This document shows positions 46,823 to 55,681 of a DNA stretch of 64,000 nucleotides, one piece after another. The notes under the pieces are model-generated. The model was not told the DNA's origin. It saw only the letters and a program-made list of their open reading frames with translations, and ran no database searches. How positions within the stretch are numbered: position 1 is the stretch's first letter; each line of letters begins with the position of its first letter. Origin of the DNA: Terrihalobacillus insolitus. GTDB taxonomy: Bacteria > Bacillota > Bacilli > Bacillales > Amphibacillaceae. The position numbers were made by a program, and so were the translations under genes. The stretch is from positions 61,954 through 125,953 of the forward strand of contig NZ_JAMQKB010000009.1 in NCBI RefSeq assembly GCF_028416575.1. The letters are read 5' to 3'.

Positions 46823-47806
46823 ATGAAAAAACCTTATTATATTGGGATAGATATAGGTGGCACTTCCGTTAAAATGGCATTTGTTGATAATAACGGGAGC
46901 ATGATGGATAAATGGGAAATACCTACGAACAAAATGGAAAAGGGTGCCCATGTTCCATTAGAAATATGGGCATCTATTGTAGAAAACATGGATCAGAACA
47001 ATATATCAAAACAAGATGTAGCGGGAATTGGCGTAGGTGCACCCGGTTTTGTTCATCCGATTACAGGAATCATTTCTGAAGCAGTAAATATTGGCTGGAA
47101 GAATTTTGACTTAAGAAACGAAATGGAGACAATATCAGGTCTACCCACTTATGTTGATAATGATGCAAATATTGCAGCACTAGGTGAGAATTGGAAGGGT
47201 GCAGGAAGGAAATCGGATTACCTCATTGCCGTTACCCTCGGAACTGGAGTAGGTGGTGGAATCATCGCGAATGGAAAAATACTGAAGGGTGTGAATGGTA
47301 CCGCTGGTGAGATTGGGCATATGACCGTAGATCCAAGCGGTATACGATGTAATTGTGGAAGAAAAGGGTGTTTAGAGACAATCGCATCGGCAACAGGCAT
47401 TGTACGTAAGGCAAAGGAAGGTATGAAACAAAACAAACATAGTATGTTGACAGTACATGATCGTAAAGAGGGGGATATTTCAGCAAAAGACGTCTTTGCG
47501 ATGGCAGAAAAAGGAGATCAACTAGCGAATCAAATTGTTGAAGATATTACAAACACACTTGGATTAGCGATTTCAAATCTTGCAATTGCCATTAATCCAT
47601 CGAAAATCGTGATCGGTGGTGGCGTTTCAAAAGCGGGTGAAAGTTTGCTTAAGCCATTAAGAAAAGCATTTGATAAGCACGCATTGCCAAGAATTAGTAA
47701 AGAGTGTGAATTTGTTATAGCCCAACTCGGCAATGATGCTGGTGTCTTTGGTGGTGCTTATATCGTAAAACAGGCAATGAAAATGGGGGAACCTTTTAAA
47801 AGGTAA
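46823..47806 (+). CDS. glcK: Glucokinase (ROK family)
   Basis: 327 residues. GlcK phosphorylates glucose with ATP. The phosphate-binding start YIGIDIGGTSVKMAFVD is at about 5-21; a ROK zinc motif CNCGRKGCLE is at about 177-186; and the second ATP-binding block GVGGGIIANGKIL is present. It is coupled with yqgQ. Confidence 0.94.
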   Translation: MKKPYYIGIDIGGTSVKMAFVDNNGSMMDKWEIPTNKMEKGAHVPLEIWASIVENMDQNNISKQDVAGIGVGAPGFVHPITGIISEAVNIGWKNFDLRNEMETISGLPTYVDNDANIAALGENWKGAGRKSDYLIAVTLGTGVGGGIIANGKILKGVNGTAGEIGHMTVDPSGIRCNCGRKGCLETIASATGIVRKAKEGMKQNKHSMLTVHDRKEGDISAKDVFAMAEKGDQLANQIVEDITNTLGLAISNLAIAINPSKIVIGGGVSKAGESLLKPLRKAFDKHALPRISKECEFVIAQLGNDAGVFGGAYIVKQAMKMGEPFKR

Positions 47807-47868
47807 CCGAATAATCATACTAAAAAACATTATCAATAAAAATTTTTGTTAATTTTTTTTACAAAAGT

Positions 47869-47895
47869 TGAAACTTTTATGTTATCTTATTCGTC
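47869..47895 (+). promoter_or_regulatory. ECF (sigma-M-type) promoter before the LtaS-like gene
   Basis: TGAAAC (47869-47874), a 17-bp T-rich spacer and CGTC (47892-47895). This is the pattern of B. subtilis sigma-M cell envelope stress promoters. The leader to the gene would be about 100 bases. Confidence 0.7.
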
Positions 47896-48007
47896 TAATC
47901 ATTTATGGAAGGACGTAAATAAGGAGTCGTCTGCGAAAATATAAAGTGAAGAGTTTTTAAGCAGATGATTCATACAATGGGAATTTGTTGTGAGGAGGAA
48001 ATGACCG

Positions 48008-49903
48008 ATGTTTCAAAAACGATTTACATTGCCATTATATCAAATAGCAGCATTATTATTTGGACTTAAAACATATATTATGTATCGTTTTATGTTTAAT
48101 ATATCTCTTGACAATACAATGCAAGAGTTTATCTTGTTTATTAATGCCATTGTTTCTGCAATTTTGTTTTTTACATTAAGTGTTTGGTTTAAGGAAAGAA
48201 GACAAATGAAGTTTATTCGGTATGGTGCACTGATCGGTACACTTATTCTTTTCTTTAATTTAGTTTTTTATCGCAATTTCAATGACTTCATTACCATTCC
48301 TGTCTTGTTTCAAGGAAGTAATGCAGCAGATTTGGGATCCAGTATTTTAACTTTGATCAAATGGACTGACGTACTGTTATTTACGGATGTAGTAATTATA
48401 TGGTATTTAAGTAAAAAACATGTACAAACGTTGTCGGTTCAACACCTAAGAAAAGGCAAGATTGCTGCGACTGCATTTGCGATTGCACTATTAGCAGGTA
48501 ACTTTGTTTTGGCGGAGATCGAACGTCCACAATTGTTTCAGAGGTCATTTGACAGAGAATATTTAGTTAAAAATATAGGTTTATTTAATTATCATATATA
48601 TGATGCAGTTCTGAATTCAAAAGCACAAACGAAGCGTGTGTTTGCGGACGGGAACGAATTAACAGAAATAAAAGACTATATCAATGAAAATGTAAAAAGT
48701 AATGAACAATCGGATTTGTTCGGTATTGCAAAAGGGAAAAACGTCATATTTATTTCAGTCGAATCATTTCAAAGCTTTGTCATTAACAACGAGTTATATG
48801 GGGAAGAAGTTACACCATTTTTAAATGAATTGATTAAAGAGGATAGTAGTTTGTATTTTGAAAATTTTTATAACCAAGTGGCTCAAGGAAGGACTTCAGA
48901 CTCAGAGTTTTTAGTAGAAAATTCACTTTATCCACTCCCAAGTGGAGCAGTGTTTTTTACAAATGCCCAAAATGAGTACAATGCAATGCCTGAAATATTA
49001 GGTGATTATGGATATTACTCGTCTGTATTACATGCGAACAATAAAAGCTTCTGGAATCGAGACATTATGTATAAGAATTTAGGATATGATTATTTTTATG
49101 GAGAAGAAGCATTTGAAGTTACCGAAGAAAACTCGATTGGATGGGGCTTAAAGGATAAACCGCTATTCGAACAATCAATGAAATATTTACAGTCGATGGA
49201 ACAGCCTTTTTATACGAAGTTCATAACATTGACAAATCATTTTCCGTTTGAGTTAGACGAAGAGGATGCAACAATAGAGCGTTATGATTCAAACTCAAAC
49301 ACACTAAATAATTATTTCCAAACTATTCGCTACACGGATGAAGCTATTAAGCAGTTTTTTGATCAGTTGAAGGCTTCGGGGCTGTATGAGGATTCGATCA
49401 TTGTGATTATGGGAGACCACTTTGGAATTAGTGAAAATCATAATCAAGCTATGAGTCAGTATCTTGGTAAAGAAATAACACCATATGAACAAACCCAGCT
49501 ACAGCGTGTCCCATTTATTATTAACATTCCAGGGTACGATGGAGGAAAAGTTATTTCGGATATTGCTGGACAAATTGATGTGAAACCAACATTGCTTAAT
49601 TTGTTAGGAATTCAACCACAGAATAATTTAGGCTTTGGTATAGACTTACTAGGCAAGCAAAAAGAAGACTTTGTTGCATTTAGAAACGGCGAGTTTGTTA
49701 GTGATGATTACGTTTATTCTAGTGGAACGTGCTATGACAGACAAACTGGAGAGGCGTTAGAAAGTCAAAGTGATGTATCAACTCAAGAGAAACCTTCGAA
49801 TGTCTGTGGGCCAATTAAGAAACAAGTTGAAAAAGAATTAAGTTATTCAGATGAAATTATCTATGGTGACTTGTTCAGATTCTATAATTTTGAAAATAAA
49901 TAA
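48008..49903 (+). CDS. yqgS: Lipoteichoic acid synthase family protein (LtaS/YqgS)
   Basis: 631 residues. Five membrane helices (about 8-175) and an extracellular sulfatase-fold domain. The catalytic Thr is T296 in GRTSDSEF; metal-binding residues include the Glu of SVESFQ (about 253) and the GDHFG (about 474). It polymerises glycerol phosphate from phosphatidylglycerol or primes it. B. subtilis has four such proteins, and this one sits at the yqgS position after glcK. An ECF promoter upstream suggests envelope-stress control, as known for one B. subtilis paralogue (yfnI). Confidence 0.92.
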   Translation: MFQKRFTLPLYQIAALLFGLKTYIMYRFMFNISLDNTMQEFILFINAIVSAILFFTLSVWFKERRQMKFIRYGALIGTLILFFNLVFYRNFNDFITIPVLFQGSNAADLGSSILTLIKWTDVLLFTDVVIIWYLSKKHVQTLSVQHLRKGKIAATAFAIALLAGNFVLAEIERPQLFQRSFDREYLVKNIGLFNYHIYDAVLNSKAQTKRVFADGNELTEIKDYINENVKSNEQSDLFGIAKGKNVIFISVESFQSFVINNELYGEEVTPFLNELIKEDSSLYFENFYNQVAQGRTSDSEFLVENSLYPLPSGAVFFTNAQNEYNAMPEILGDYGYYSSVLHANNKSFWNRDIMYKNLGYDYFYGEEAFEVTEENSIGWGLKDKPLFEQSMKYLQSMEQPFYTKFITLTNHFPFELDEEDATIERYDSNSNTLNNYFQTIRYTDEAIKQFFDQLKASGLYEDSIIVIMGDHFGISENHNQAMSQYLGKEITPYEQTQLQRVPFIINIPGYDGGKVISDIAGQIDVKPTLLNLLGIQPQNNLGFGIDLLGKQKEDFVAFRNGEFVSDDYVYSSGTCYDRQTGEALESQSDVSTQEKPSNVCGPIKKQVEKELSYSDEIIYGDLFRFYNFENK

Positions 49904-49910
49904 GTAGGTA

Positions 49911-49948
49911 CAAAAAAGAAAGACCCTTTCAAAGGTCTTTCTTTTTTG
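49911..49948 (+). terminator. Terminator after yqgS
   Basis: A 15-bp perfect stem (CAAAAAAGAAAGACC and complement) with an 8-base loop; the T run is part of the stem. Confidence 0.85.
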
Positions 49949-49986
49949 TCAAATTTTAATCTTTAAATGGTTTTAGGCCTTTTAGA

Positions 49987-50042
49987 CCCACCTCTAAGCG
50001 AAGCGTAGGTGGGGATTCCCCGATGTTTCAGCTTGCTGAAAC
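49987..50042. other. Two adjacent stem-loops, possible IS605-type end remnant
   Basis: Stem 1 is CCCACCT/AGGTGGG (49987-49993 with 50007-50013), with a loop including AAGCGAAGCG. GGATTCCCC follows. Stem 2 is GTTTCAGC/GCTGAAAC with a 2-base loop (50025-50042). Neither fits a terminator (no T run), and a terminator is already present at 49911-49948. Subterminal hairpins of this kind mark the right ends of IS200/IS605 elements; no tnpA or tnpB is nearby. Confidence 0.4.
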
Positions 50043-50051
50043 GAGTTCGCT

Positions 50052-50225
50052 TCACTGTGCTTGACTTATTAACGGTTCAATTAGTGTCATAATGGAGAAC
50101 CAGCCAAATACGAGCGCTGACACTCCAGCAAAGGCAACAGCAAAGAAATTTCTTGTCTTGAATTCTCTTATTACAGCAGCAGCACATAAAATAGCAACCA
50201 CTAATAGCATAACTGCTAATACCAT
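50052..50225 (-). CDS. yqgW: DUF2759 small membrane protein (YqgW)
   Basis: 57 residues with two membrane segments (about 2-17 and 30-50). The C-terminal part SALVFGWFSIMTLIEPLI fits the DUF2759 pattern. The ATG at 50225 has AAGGGGG about 10 bases upstream. Position before yqgX matches B. subtilis yqgW. Function unknown. Confidence 0.75.
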   Translation of the reverse strand: MVLAVMLLVVAILCAAAVIREFKTRNFFAVAFAGVSALVFGWFSIMTLIEPLISQAQ

Positions 50226-50396
50226 TATTGTTGACCCCCTTAAGTTATAGCTAATATTGATTGAAATATTGCCAACTCTTATATTACTATTTAATATGTA
50301 GTAGATCATTTCTCCTCATACATTTTAAATCAAAAAAGCTGGTTTGTCGAGGTGTTGGTATGCTTTTTCTAAACAAAGTTTGAAAGGAAGATGAAG

Positions 50397-51014
50397 ATGC
50401 GTATTTTTAGCATGTCACTTGGTCCATTAGGCACAAATTGTTATCTTTTAGATGATGGTGAGCAATCTATAATGATCGATCCAGGTGGTGACAGCGAAGT
50501 GATTGTTTCCCATATGGAACAGCTTGCACTAAAACCGATTGCCATTTTGTTAACACATGCACACTTTGATCACATCGGTGCTGTAGACGCACTTAAGGAT
50601 CAGTTTCACATTCCAGTGTACATAAACGAGCAGGAATCAGACTGGTTGGCTGATCCGATGAAAAATGGATCGGGTCTCTTTTCAACAAAAGAAATACGAG
50701 CAAATGATCCAGATCACTTTCTACCCATCGGCCCATTTCAAATTGGCACTTTTTCTTTGGAAATTCGTCACACACCAGGGCATTCGCCAGGGAGTGTCTC
50801 GTTTGTCTTTCCAAAAGAAAAGGCAGTCATAAGTGGAGATGCTTTGTTTCAACGCGGTATAGGCAGAACGGATCTACCAGGAGGGAACACGGAACAACTA
50901 ATCAGCAGTATTCGAAATGAGCTGTTCACTTTAAGCGATGACTTTACCATTTATCCTGGTCATGGACCTAATACGACCATAGGCGAAGAGAAAAAAGATA
51001 ATCCCTTTTTCTGA
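50397..51014 (+). CDS. yqgX: Metallo-beta-lactamase fold hydrolase YqgX (glyoxalase II-like)
   Basis: 205 residues. The metal-binding signature THAHFDHIGA is at about 54-63; later ligands are in HTPGHSPGS (about 124-132), SGDALF (about 145-150) and YPGHGP (about 187-192). Family members hydrolyse thioesters; the substrate here is not known. The ATG at 50397 fits AAGGAAG; an ATG at 50391 touches the RBS. Confidence 0.88.
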   Translation: MRIFSMSLGPLGTNCYLLDDGEQSIMIDPGGDSEVIVSHMEQLALKPIAILLTHAHFDHIGAVDALKDQFHIPVYINEQESDWLADPMKNGSGLFSTKEIRANDPDHFLPIGPFQIGTFSLEIRHTPGHSPGSVSFVFPKEKAVISGDALFQRGIGRTDLPGGNTEQLISSIRNELFTLSDDFTIYPGHGPNTTIGEEKKDNPFF

Positions 51015-51060
51015 AATTCTGCGTTGCAAGTGGCATGATATGTACTATTTAATATTAAAA

Positions 51061-51096
51061 CAAAAAAGAAAGACTTAACTTCGGTTAAGTCTTTCT
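51061..51096 (-). terminator. Terminator of yqgY
   Basis: A 13-bp perfect stem closed by a TTCG tetraloop (51067-51096). The T run lies on the minus strand side, so it serves the yqgY gene. Confidence 0.85.
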
Positions 51097-51100
51097 AAAC

Positions 51101-51340
51101 TTATTCAAATCCTGGAACTAAGATGAAATTTGAATAGTAGGTAAAGCCGATGAAGAAGACGGTGCAATACGCACCAAATAAGTACATATACATGCGCTCA
51201 GAAAGATTTAAGTAGCTTACGGTTAAGAAAAAAACGGTTTGGGCTAAAAATAGAACCGACACTTTTGGCATATCACCAATTAAAAACATGACGGTGAAAA
51301 TTCCTGTCCAAAAAGCAAGCACACGAAACATCCGATCCAT
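51101..51340 (-). CDS. yqgY: DUF2626 membrane protein (YqgY)
   Basis: 79 residues with three hydrophobic segments (about 5-22, 28-43, 52-72). The start MDRMFRVLAFWTGIFTVMF and size fit the YqgY/DUF2626 family. The RBS AAAGGAGGGGG is very strong. Function unknown. Position after yqgX matches B. subtilis. Confidence 0.85.
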   Translation of the reverse strand: MDRMFRVLAFWTGIFTVMFLIGDMPKVSVLFLAQTVFFLTVSYLNLSERMYMYLFGAYCTVFFIGFTYYSNFILVPGFE

Positions 51341-51521
51341 GTTTCCCCCTCCTTTTCAAAGGTAACTTATCATCGTTATTATAAACGAGTCATTTCCTAT
51401 TGTAAATGAATCTTGCTCTTTCTTTGTTACTTTTTTCTGTTTTTGGTGCAACCCACCTTAAGAAAACATTTACAATACGCGCAAATCATTGGACAGAGGA
51501 CTTAAAAAGATTATCCATGTA

Positions 51522-51593
51522 CTGGGCTAGCTGGATTCGAACCAGCGAATGACGGAATCAAAATCCGCTGCCTTACCGCTTGGCTATAGCCCA
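51522..51593 (-). tRNA. tRNA-Gln (TTG), CCA not encoded
   Basis: On the minus strand, TGGGCTA pairs with TAGCCCA, with G as discriminator. The anticodon TTG is at 51561-51559. The D arm TAGCCAAGCGGTAAGGC and T arm GGTTCGAATCC are standard. The 3' end is followed by TACATGG rather than CCA, so it needs the CCA-adding enzyme, unlike the six tRNAs in the cluster at 29.7 kb. It stands alone between yqgY and comGG. Confidence 0.93.
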
Positions 51594-51717
51594 ATGTTTA
51601 TTACATCCAATAGCATGGATCTTTTCGCGTCAAAGTATACATGAATGAGGTGATTTTTCAGGTTAGAAATTTTATCCTGATTCCTTCTTCTTTTCATACC
51701 ACTTAAGAACATACATT

Positions 51718-52086
51718 TTATGGAGAGGAAAAGGTTTGTGTCGTGATAAAGGAAGCATTTTCGTCGGTTACCGCACTAAAAGATGCTATTATCTTTTCTT
51801 GTTGCATTTGATAATAGATCTGTACAGTTCCATCTGGGAAGGTGTACAAACGATCTCCTTCCGATGATGGTAATGTACTTACAATTTCCTCTTTAAATTT
51901 GGCGGTACTCATTTGAACTAACGTGTCTATTTTTAGCTGTTCCTTATAAAAGTCTGAATACATAACGGTGTTTTTATATATGGCTACGTTAGAAGACACG
52001 AAGATCAATATAAGGATCATCACAAACAGGACATAAGGAAACAAAAATCCATTCTGGTTATGGAACAAATCGTATCTTTTTTTCAT
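51718..52086 (-). CDS. comGG: Competence pseudopilus protein ComGG
   Basis: 122 residues, the last gene of the comG operon. It has a hydrophobic N-terminal helix (NGFLFPYVLFVMILILIFVSS, about 12-32) like minor pseudopilins. It overlaps the end of comGF by 29 bases. The protein is divergent, as is usual for ComGG; assignment rests on position and the N-terminal helix. Confidence 0.85.
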   Translation of the reverse strand: MKKRYDLFHNQNGFLFPYVLFVMILILIFVSSNVAIYKNTVMYSDFYKEQLKIDTLVQMSTAKFKEEIVSTLPSSEGDRLYTFPDGTVQIYYQMQQEKIIASFSAVTDENASFITTQTFSSP

Positions 52087-52501
52087 AAAACGCTCCTGTT
52101 AATGTGGTAACACTTACTGTTATTCCAGCTGAGGATTCTGTAAAAGAGATGGATCGGACATCTCTTAGCAATATTTCATGGCCTGTGTCAGATACTTGCC
52201 TTCTGATTATGTCTCCATATTCTTCAAATTCAACGAATGTTCCGTCCCACTTTTCAAAGGTTAGCTTTGTTGGAGATGCAGTAAGGCTTTTTGTAGAATA
52301 TGTTTCATTCATGATGAATTGAAAGAATTGACGAATGGCGAACTCGTCGGAATAGGTAGGCTGGTTTTGTATTTGAAATAGGAATGGGAAGAACGGAATC
52401 ATAATGGAAAGAACCCCCAAGCTAAATAATAAAGTAGCAAAGGTCATCCCCTGCTGATTAATAGCCATTAAGACAAAATGATTTTTCTTTTTTCTTGGCA
52501 T
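52058..52501 (-). CDS. comGF: Competence pseudopilus protein ComGF
   Basis: 147 residues from the ATG at 52501. The pilin-like segment QQGMTFATLLFSLGVLSIMIPFFPFLF is at about 17-43. A short basic leader (MPRKKKNHF) precedes it. It overlaps comGE and comGG. The RBS is weak (GTGGGA), consistent with coupled translation. Confidence 0.86.
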   Translation of the reverse strand: MPRKKKNHFVLMAINQQGMTFATLLFSLGVLSIMIPFFPFLFQIQNQPTYSDEFAIRQFFQFIMNETYSTKSLTASPTKLTFEKWDGTFVEFEEYGDIIRRQVSDTGHEILLRDVRSISFTESSAGITVSVTTLTGAFYEKKIRFVP

Positions 52502-52790
52502 TTTCCCACGTTGCACATCCTTTTATTAAAGACTTTTCTATGTTAAAAGTGAACGATACATTTTTCTTCAGAATTGTTTCCGTGTAGGTAAGTGGAAAAG
52601 GTTCACTTCTGTCTAAAAGCATTTGTTGCATTGCATCATGTAGTGTAGATTGAATAAACCGTTGCTCCCTAAACATTTGCTGTTCTAATTTTAATTGGGA
52701 TGCAATTGGGATGAATGTCATCATGATCGTAACCCAGATAGCAAATGATACGATGACCTCGGCATATGAAAATCCTTTATTGTTTAACAA
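52458..52790 (-). CDS. comGE: Competence pseudopilus protein ComGE
   Basis: 110 residues from a TTG at 52790 preceded by GAGGAG, giving the prepilin start MLNNKGFSYAEVIVSFAIWV. Cleavage by ComC after Gly7 would leave Phe first. The open frame extends further upstream inside comGD, but that part lacks a prepilin leader. It overlaps comGD by 14 bases. Confidence 0.85.
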   Translation of the reverse strand: MLNNKGFSYAEVIVSFAIWVTIMMTFIPIASQLKLEQQMFREQRFIQSTLHDAMQQMLLDRSEPFPLTYTETILKKNVSFTFNIEKSLIKGCATWENAKKKEKSFCLNGY

Positions 52791-53211
52791 TATAACTCCT
52801 CGCTTTCCCAAAAGGGAACGTAATGAGAAATGTGCTGTCATTTGTTGTGATACTAAATGTACCTGGGTTTTGGATGTTTCCATTTCGCAGGAAAGATAAT
52901 GGTTGAGATAAAGTACGTAAATTAATCTCCCACCCTTCAGGTATTTCTCGTTTTATCATGAGCTTCCCAGTTCCACCCTTCCTTATTTCATACGTATGAC
53001 GATCGGGATAAATGGTCATACGTATGTATTCACTAGTTAAGGTCGTTTCTTGTTGCATGCGTAACATGTCACTTTGAAATCTTTCGAAAAATTGCTTCGT
53101 TGTTTGATGATCGATGACACTCAGCGGGATTTTAATACCAATAAAAAGTAACATAACTGTTATCCCTAATACGACGACAACTTCTAAAAGTGTAAATCCC
53201 TTTTCATTCAT
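52777..53211 (-). CDS. comGD: Competence pseudopilin ComGD
   Basis: 144 residues. The type IV prepilin leader NEKGFTLLEVVVVLGI is at the start, with Gly-Phe cleavage at 5/6 and the conserved Glu at 10. It is part of the pseudopilus that draws in DNA. It lies 5 bases after comGC. Confidence 0.93.
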   Translation of the reverse strand: MNEKGFTLLEVVVVLGITVMLLFIGIKIPLSVIDHQTTKQFFERFQSDMLRMQQETTLTSEYIRMTIYPDRHTYEIRKGGTGKLMIKREIPEGWEINLRTLSQPLSFLRNGNIQNPGTFSITTNDSTFLITFPFGKARSYIVKQ

Positions 53212-53216
53212 TCTGT

Positions 53217-53516
53217 TTACTGGGCAATCACTTTTCCATCAGTGGTAAGCGTGAGAGTTTTACCGTTTTCACACGTTGTTTTCGATAAATAATTTTCAGT
53301 TACGAGTGCGTTCATATCAATTGGGAGACTACCGTTATCCATTTGATATGCTTGAACTTGTCCGTTTGCCATTTGGACTAGGGCATCACAGCCTGTGTTT
53401 TGTACGCTTGTATTTTTCTCAGCAAGGTTTGGAATAATGAGAATTAGTAGGATGGAAATGATCATCAAAACGATGAGCATCTCGATTAAAGTAAAACCTT
53501 TTTCGTTTTTCAACAT
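53217..53516 (-). CDS. comGC: Major competence pseudopilin ComGC
   Basis: 99 residues. The prepilin leader LKNEKGFTLIEMLIVLMI is at the start. Two cysteines at about 43 and 81 (TGCDALV and TTCENGK) would form the intramolecular disulfide known in ComGC. It is the main subunit of the DNA-uptake pseudopilus and is cleaved by ComC. Confidence 0.95.
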   Translation of the reverse strand: MLKNEKGFTLIEMLIVLMIISILLILIIPNLAEKNTSVQNTGCDALVQMANGQVQAYQMDNGSLPIDMNALVTENYLSKTTCENGKTLTLTTDGKVIAQ

Positions 53517-53531
53517 ACGTTTTCCTCTTTT

Positions 53532-54596
53532 CTAAACAGTTTGGATTAAATTATACATGGGGAGCATAATGGACAAGTAAACAAAAATAATAATGCCAGC
53601 TAAAAGGATGAAAAATAGTGGCTGAATCAATCCAATTACTTTTTTGGTGCTTGCCTGTAAACGCTCCGTTAAAAGTTCGCTATACATCGTTAAGTCTTTT
53701 TCTAAAAGCTGTACATTAGCATTACGCTGGAAGATCGTTGTTAGCTCTTTTTCAAATAGGGCAAACGAAGATAAAAGGGAGGATAGGTGGAAGCCTCTTT
53801 CTAGTTCGTATGTCATTTGAGAAGCATAGTAAGATAGGATGGGTAATCGATGCTGTTCTTTTAGGAATTGTAGTGCATCCTTTATAGGCATGCCTGTTTT
53901 TAGTAACGAGCCAAAGTGGGTACAAAACATAAACGTGAGCTGGATAGATTTATACTTCTTGAAAATCGGTATTTTTCGATAGATATTTATTTGGACGGAT
54001 GGGTGTAAGCGAGATTTTAAAAACCGCCAGACAAATAGGGCAAAAAAAGAAATGCTACCTAATCCAATTAGTCCACCTAGTAATAGGTTAATGAGGAAGA
54101 GAGACAGCTCTGTAACCGCACTAGATTGAAGGGAGGACTCGAATAACTGGATGAATGCTGGATATACCATTGTCTTGACAAAAGTGATCAAGAGGACAAA
54201 AAAACAAAAGAGAATAAAAGGATAACGAGACGTTTGCTGGAATTTTTTCATGTGATCCATTTGCTGTTGCAGCATGAGACAACATCTTTCCAACGTTTTT
54301 TCGAGGTCACCGTTTATTCGAGCGAATATAAAATAGGCGACAATTTTATCCGAGAAATGCACTTTTTCAAAGCATTTGTCAATAGGAGCTCCAGTCTTCA
54401 GGTCATGGTAAATGATCCACGCATGCTCCGCCATTTTTGTATCCCAGCTAATCATTTCAAGTGATTCTAATAAGGAGTAACCATTTTGAATCAACCGATG
54501 TAATCGATGTAGAAACGTATATTGTTCTTCAAGTGTAAGTTTTCGCTTGTTAATGGGCTTCGTCAAAACTTGCTTGATTTGTAAAGCCAAAGGCAT
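53532..54596 (-). CDS. comGB: Competence membrane platform protein ComGB (GspF type)
   Basis: 354 residues with the two GspF repeats (about 27-150 and 225-350) and three membrane helices (about 130-150, 175-200, 325-348). It anchors the pseudopilus assembly machine with ComGA. The ATG at 54596 lies inside comGA and has AAGGAGG 8 bases upstream, giving a 47-base overlap. Confidence 0.93.
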   Translation of the reverse strand: MPLALQIKQVLTKPINKRKLTLEEQYTFLHRLHRLIQNGYSLLESLEMISWDTKMAEHAWIIYHDLKTGAPIDKCFEKVHFSDKIVAYFIFARINGDLEKTLERCCLMLQQQMDHMKKFQQTSRYPFILFCFFVLLITFVKTMVYPAFIQLFESSLQSSAVTELSLFLINLLLGGLIGLGSISFFALFVWRFLKSRLHPSVQINIYRKIPIFKKYKSIQLTFMFCTHFGSLLKTGMPIKDALQFLKEQHRLPILSYYASQMTYELERGFHLSSLLSSFALFEKELTTIFQRNANVQLLEKDLTMYSELLTERLQASTKKVIGLIQPLFFILLAGIIIFVYLSIMLPMYNLIQTV

Positions 54597-55563
54597 ATGC
54601 CTTCCTCCTTAATGTTTGGAAGGACTGAAATCCAACGCTATTTCCATTTGGGGTAATTCCGTTAATCGCACTAATTAGCAGTTCATCTTCCAAAATTTCT
54701 AAAATCGCAGCACGTTTGTCCATGTTTTTAACATAAATGGGTAATAACTCAATTGCTGCCACAAATAATAAATTCTGCTCTAGGTCTACTTTTTTCACAC
54801 CCATTTCTAGTAGTCTTAGAATGGTTCCATAAGCATTTTTTGCGTGCAATGTTGAAAGTACCAAATGTCCTGTGTGTGCAGCACGAAAGGCAAAATGTGC
54901 CGTTTCTTTGTCCCGTATTTCTCCGACCATCAGGATATCTGGATCATGACGAAGTGCAGCCTTTAATCCGACATCATAACTGATTCCTGCTTTTTCATTT
55001 ACTTGTACTTGTAAAATATCGGATAGTTTTTTTTCAATCGGATCTTCAAGTGTGATTGTTTGATACGCATTTTCTTTTAACAAATCTTCCAGTAATGCAT
55101 ACAGGGTTGTTGTTTTTCCGCTACCGGTTGGACCAGTGAAAAGAATTATGCCAGAGCGACGAGAAATAGACTGTTTTAAACGCTGTAGTTGATTAGGAAA
55201 TAAAAAGAGTTGATTTAATTCAGACTTTTCATTTTGGGGTAACAATCGAATGGCAAGACTTTCGGTGGAGTTAACTGGTAAGGTAGATAAACGCAGGGAA
55301 AAATGTTGGTTCAAATGCTGAAAAGAAAGGGTACCATTTTGCGGCTTTCTTATTTCACCAATGTCCATTCCAGAAGTGAATTTATAATACGAAAGTAATG
55401 TATTATAAGTATAAGTGGGCACCGAAGAATGGAATATTCGCCTTCCATTTACGCGAAAATAAATGTCTGTTTGCTTTTCGGTAGGAGAATAGTGAATGTC
55501 TGAAGCATTTTCGTGAATGGCCGTGGAAAGAATTTGTTTGGAAAGAGAAGCAGTTACATTCAA
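54550..55563 (-). CDS. comGA: Competence assembly ATPase ComGA (GspE type)
   Basis: 337 residues. Walker A GPTGSGKTT is at about 143-151; the Asp box and Walker B ILMVGEIRD are at about 208-216; the His box HLVLSTLHAKNA is at about 232-243. It powers pseudopilus assembly for DNA uptake. TTG start with the strong RBS AAGGAGGTGA. I saw no clear ComK box (AAAA-N5-TTTT pairs) in the 120 bases upstream. The operon's seven genes are all present and intact. Confidence 0.95.
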   Translation of the reverse strand: MNVTASLSKQILSTAIHENASDIHYSPTEKQTDIYFRVNGRRIFHSSVPTYTYNTLLSYYKFTSGMDIGEIRKPQNGTLSFQHLNQHFSLRLSTLPVNSTESLAIRLLPQNEKSELNQLFLFPNQLQRLKQSISRRSGIILFTGPTGSGKTTTLYALLEDLLKENAYQTITLEDPIEKKLSDILQVQVNEKAGISYDVGLKAALRHDPDILMVGEIRDKETAHFAFRAAHTGHLVLSTLHAKNAYGTILRLLEMGVKKVDLEQNLLFVAAIELLPIYVKNMDKRAAILEILEDELLISAINGITPNGNSVGFQSFQTLRRKAYAFGFTNQASFDEAH

Positions 55564-55681
55564 TAAATGTTCACCTCCTTAGTGTTTGATGATATACTAT
55601 TCGACAAATAATGACGAATTCCTGCTAAGAGGTTCATTTTTTTTAAAAAAATATAGAAAAGATTTATGGAGGAGATATAAG

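Noticed and set aside
55564..55681. ComK boxes upstream of comGA
   Set aside because: A- and T-runs occur but no AAAA-N5-TTTT pair with the right spacing was found; control of comG is left open.
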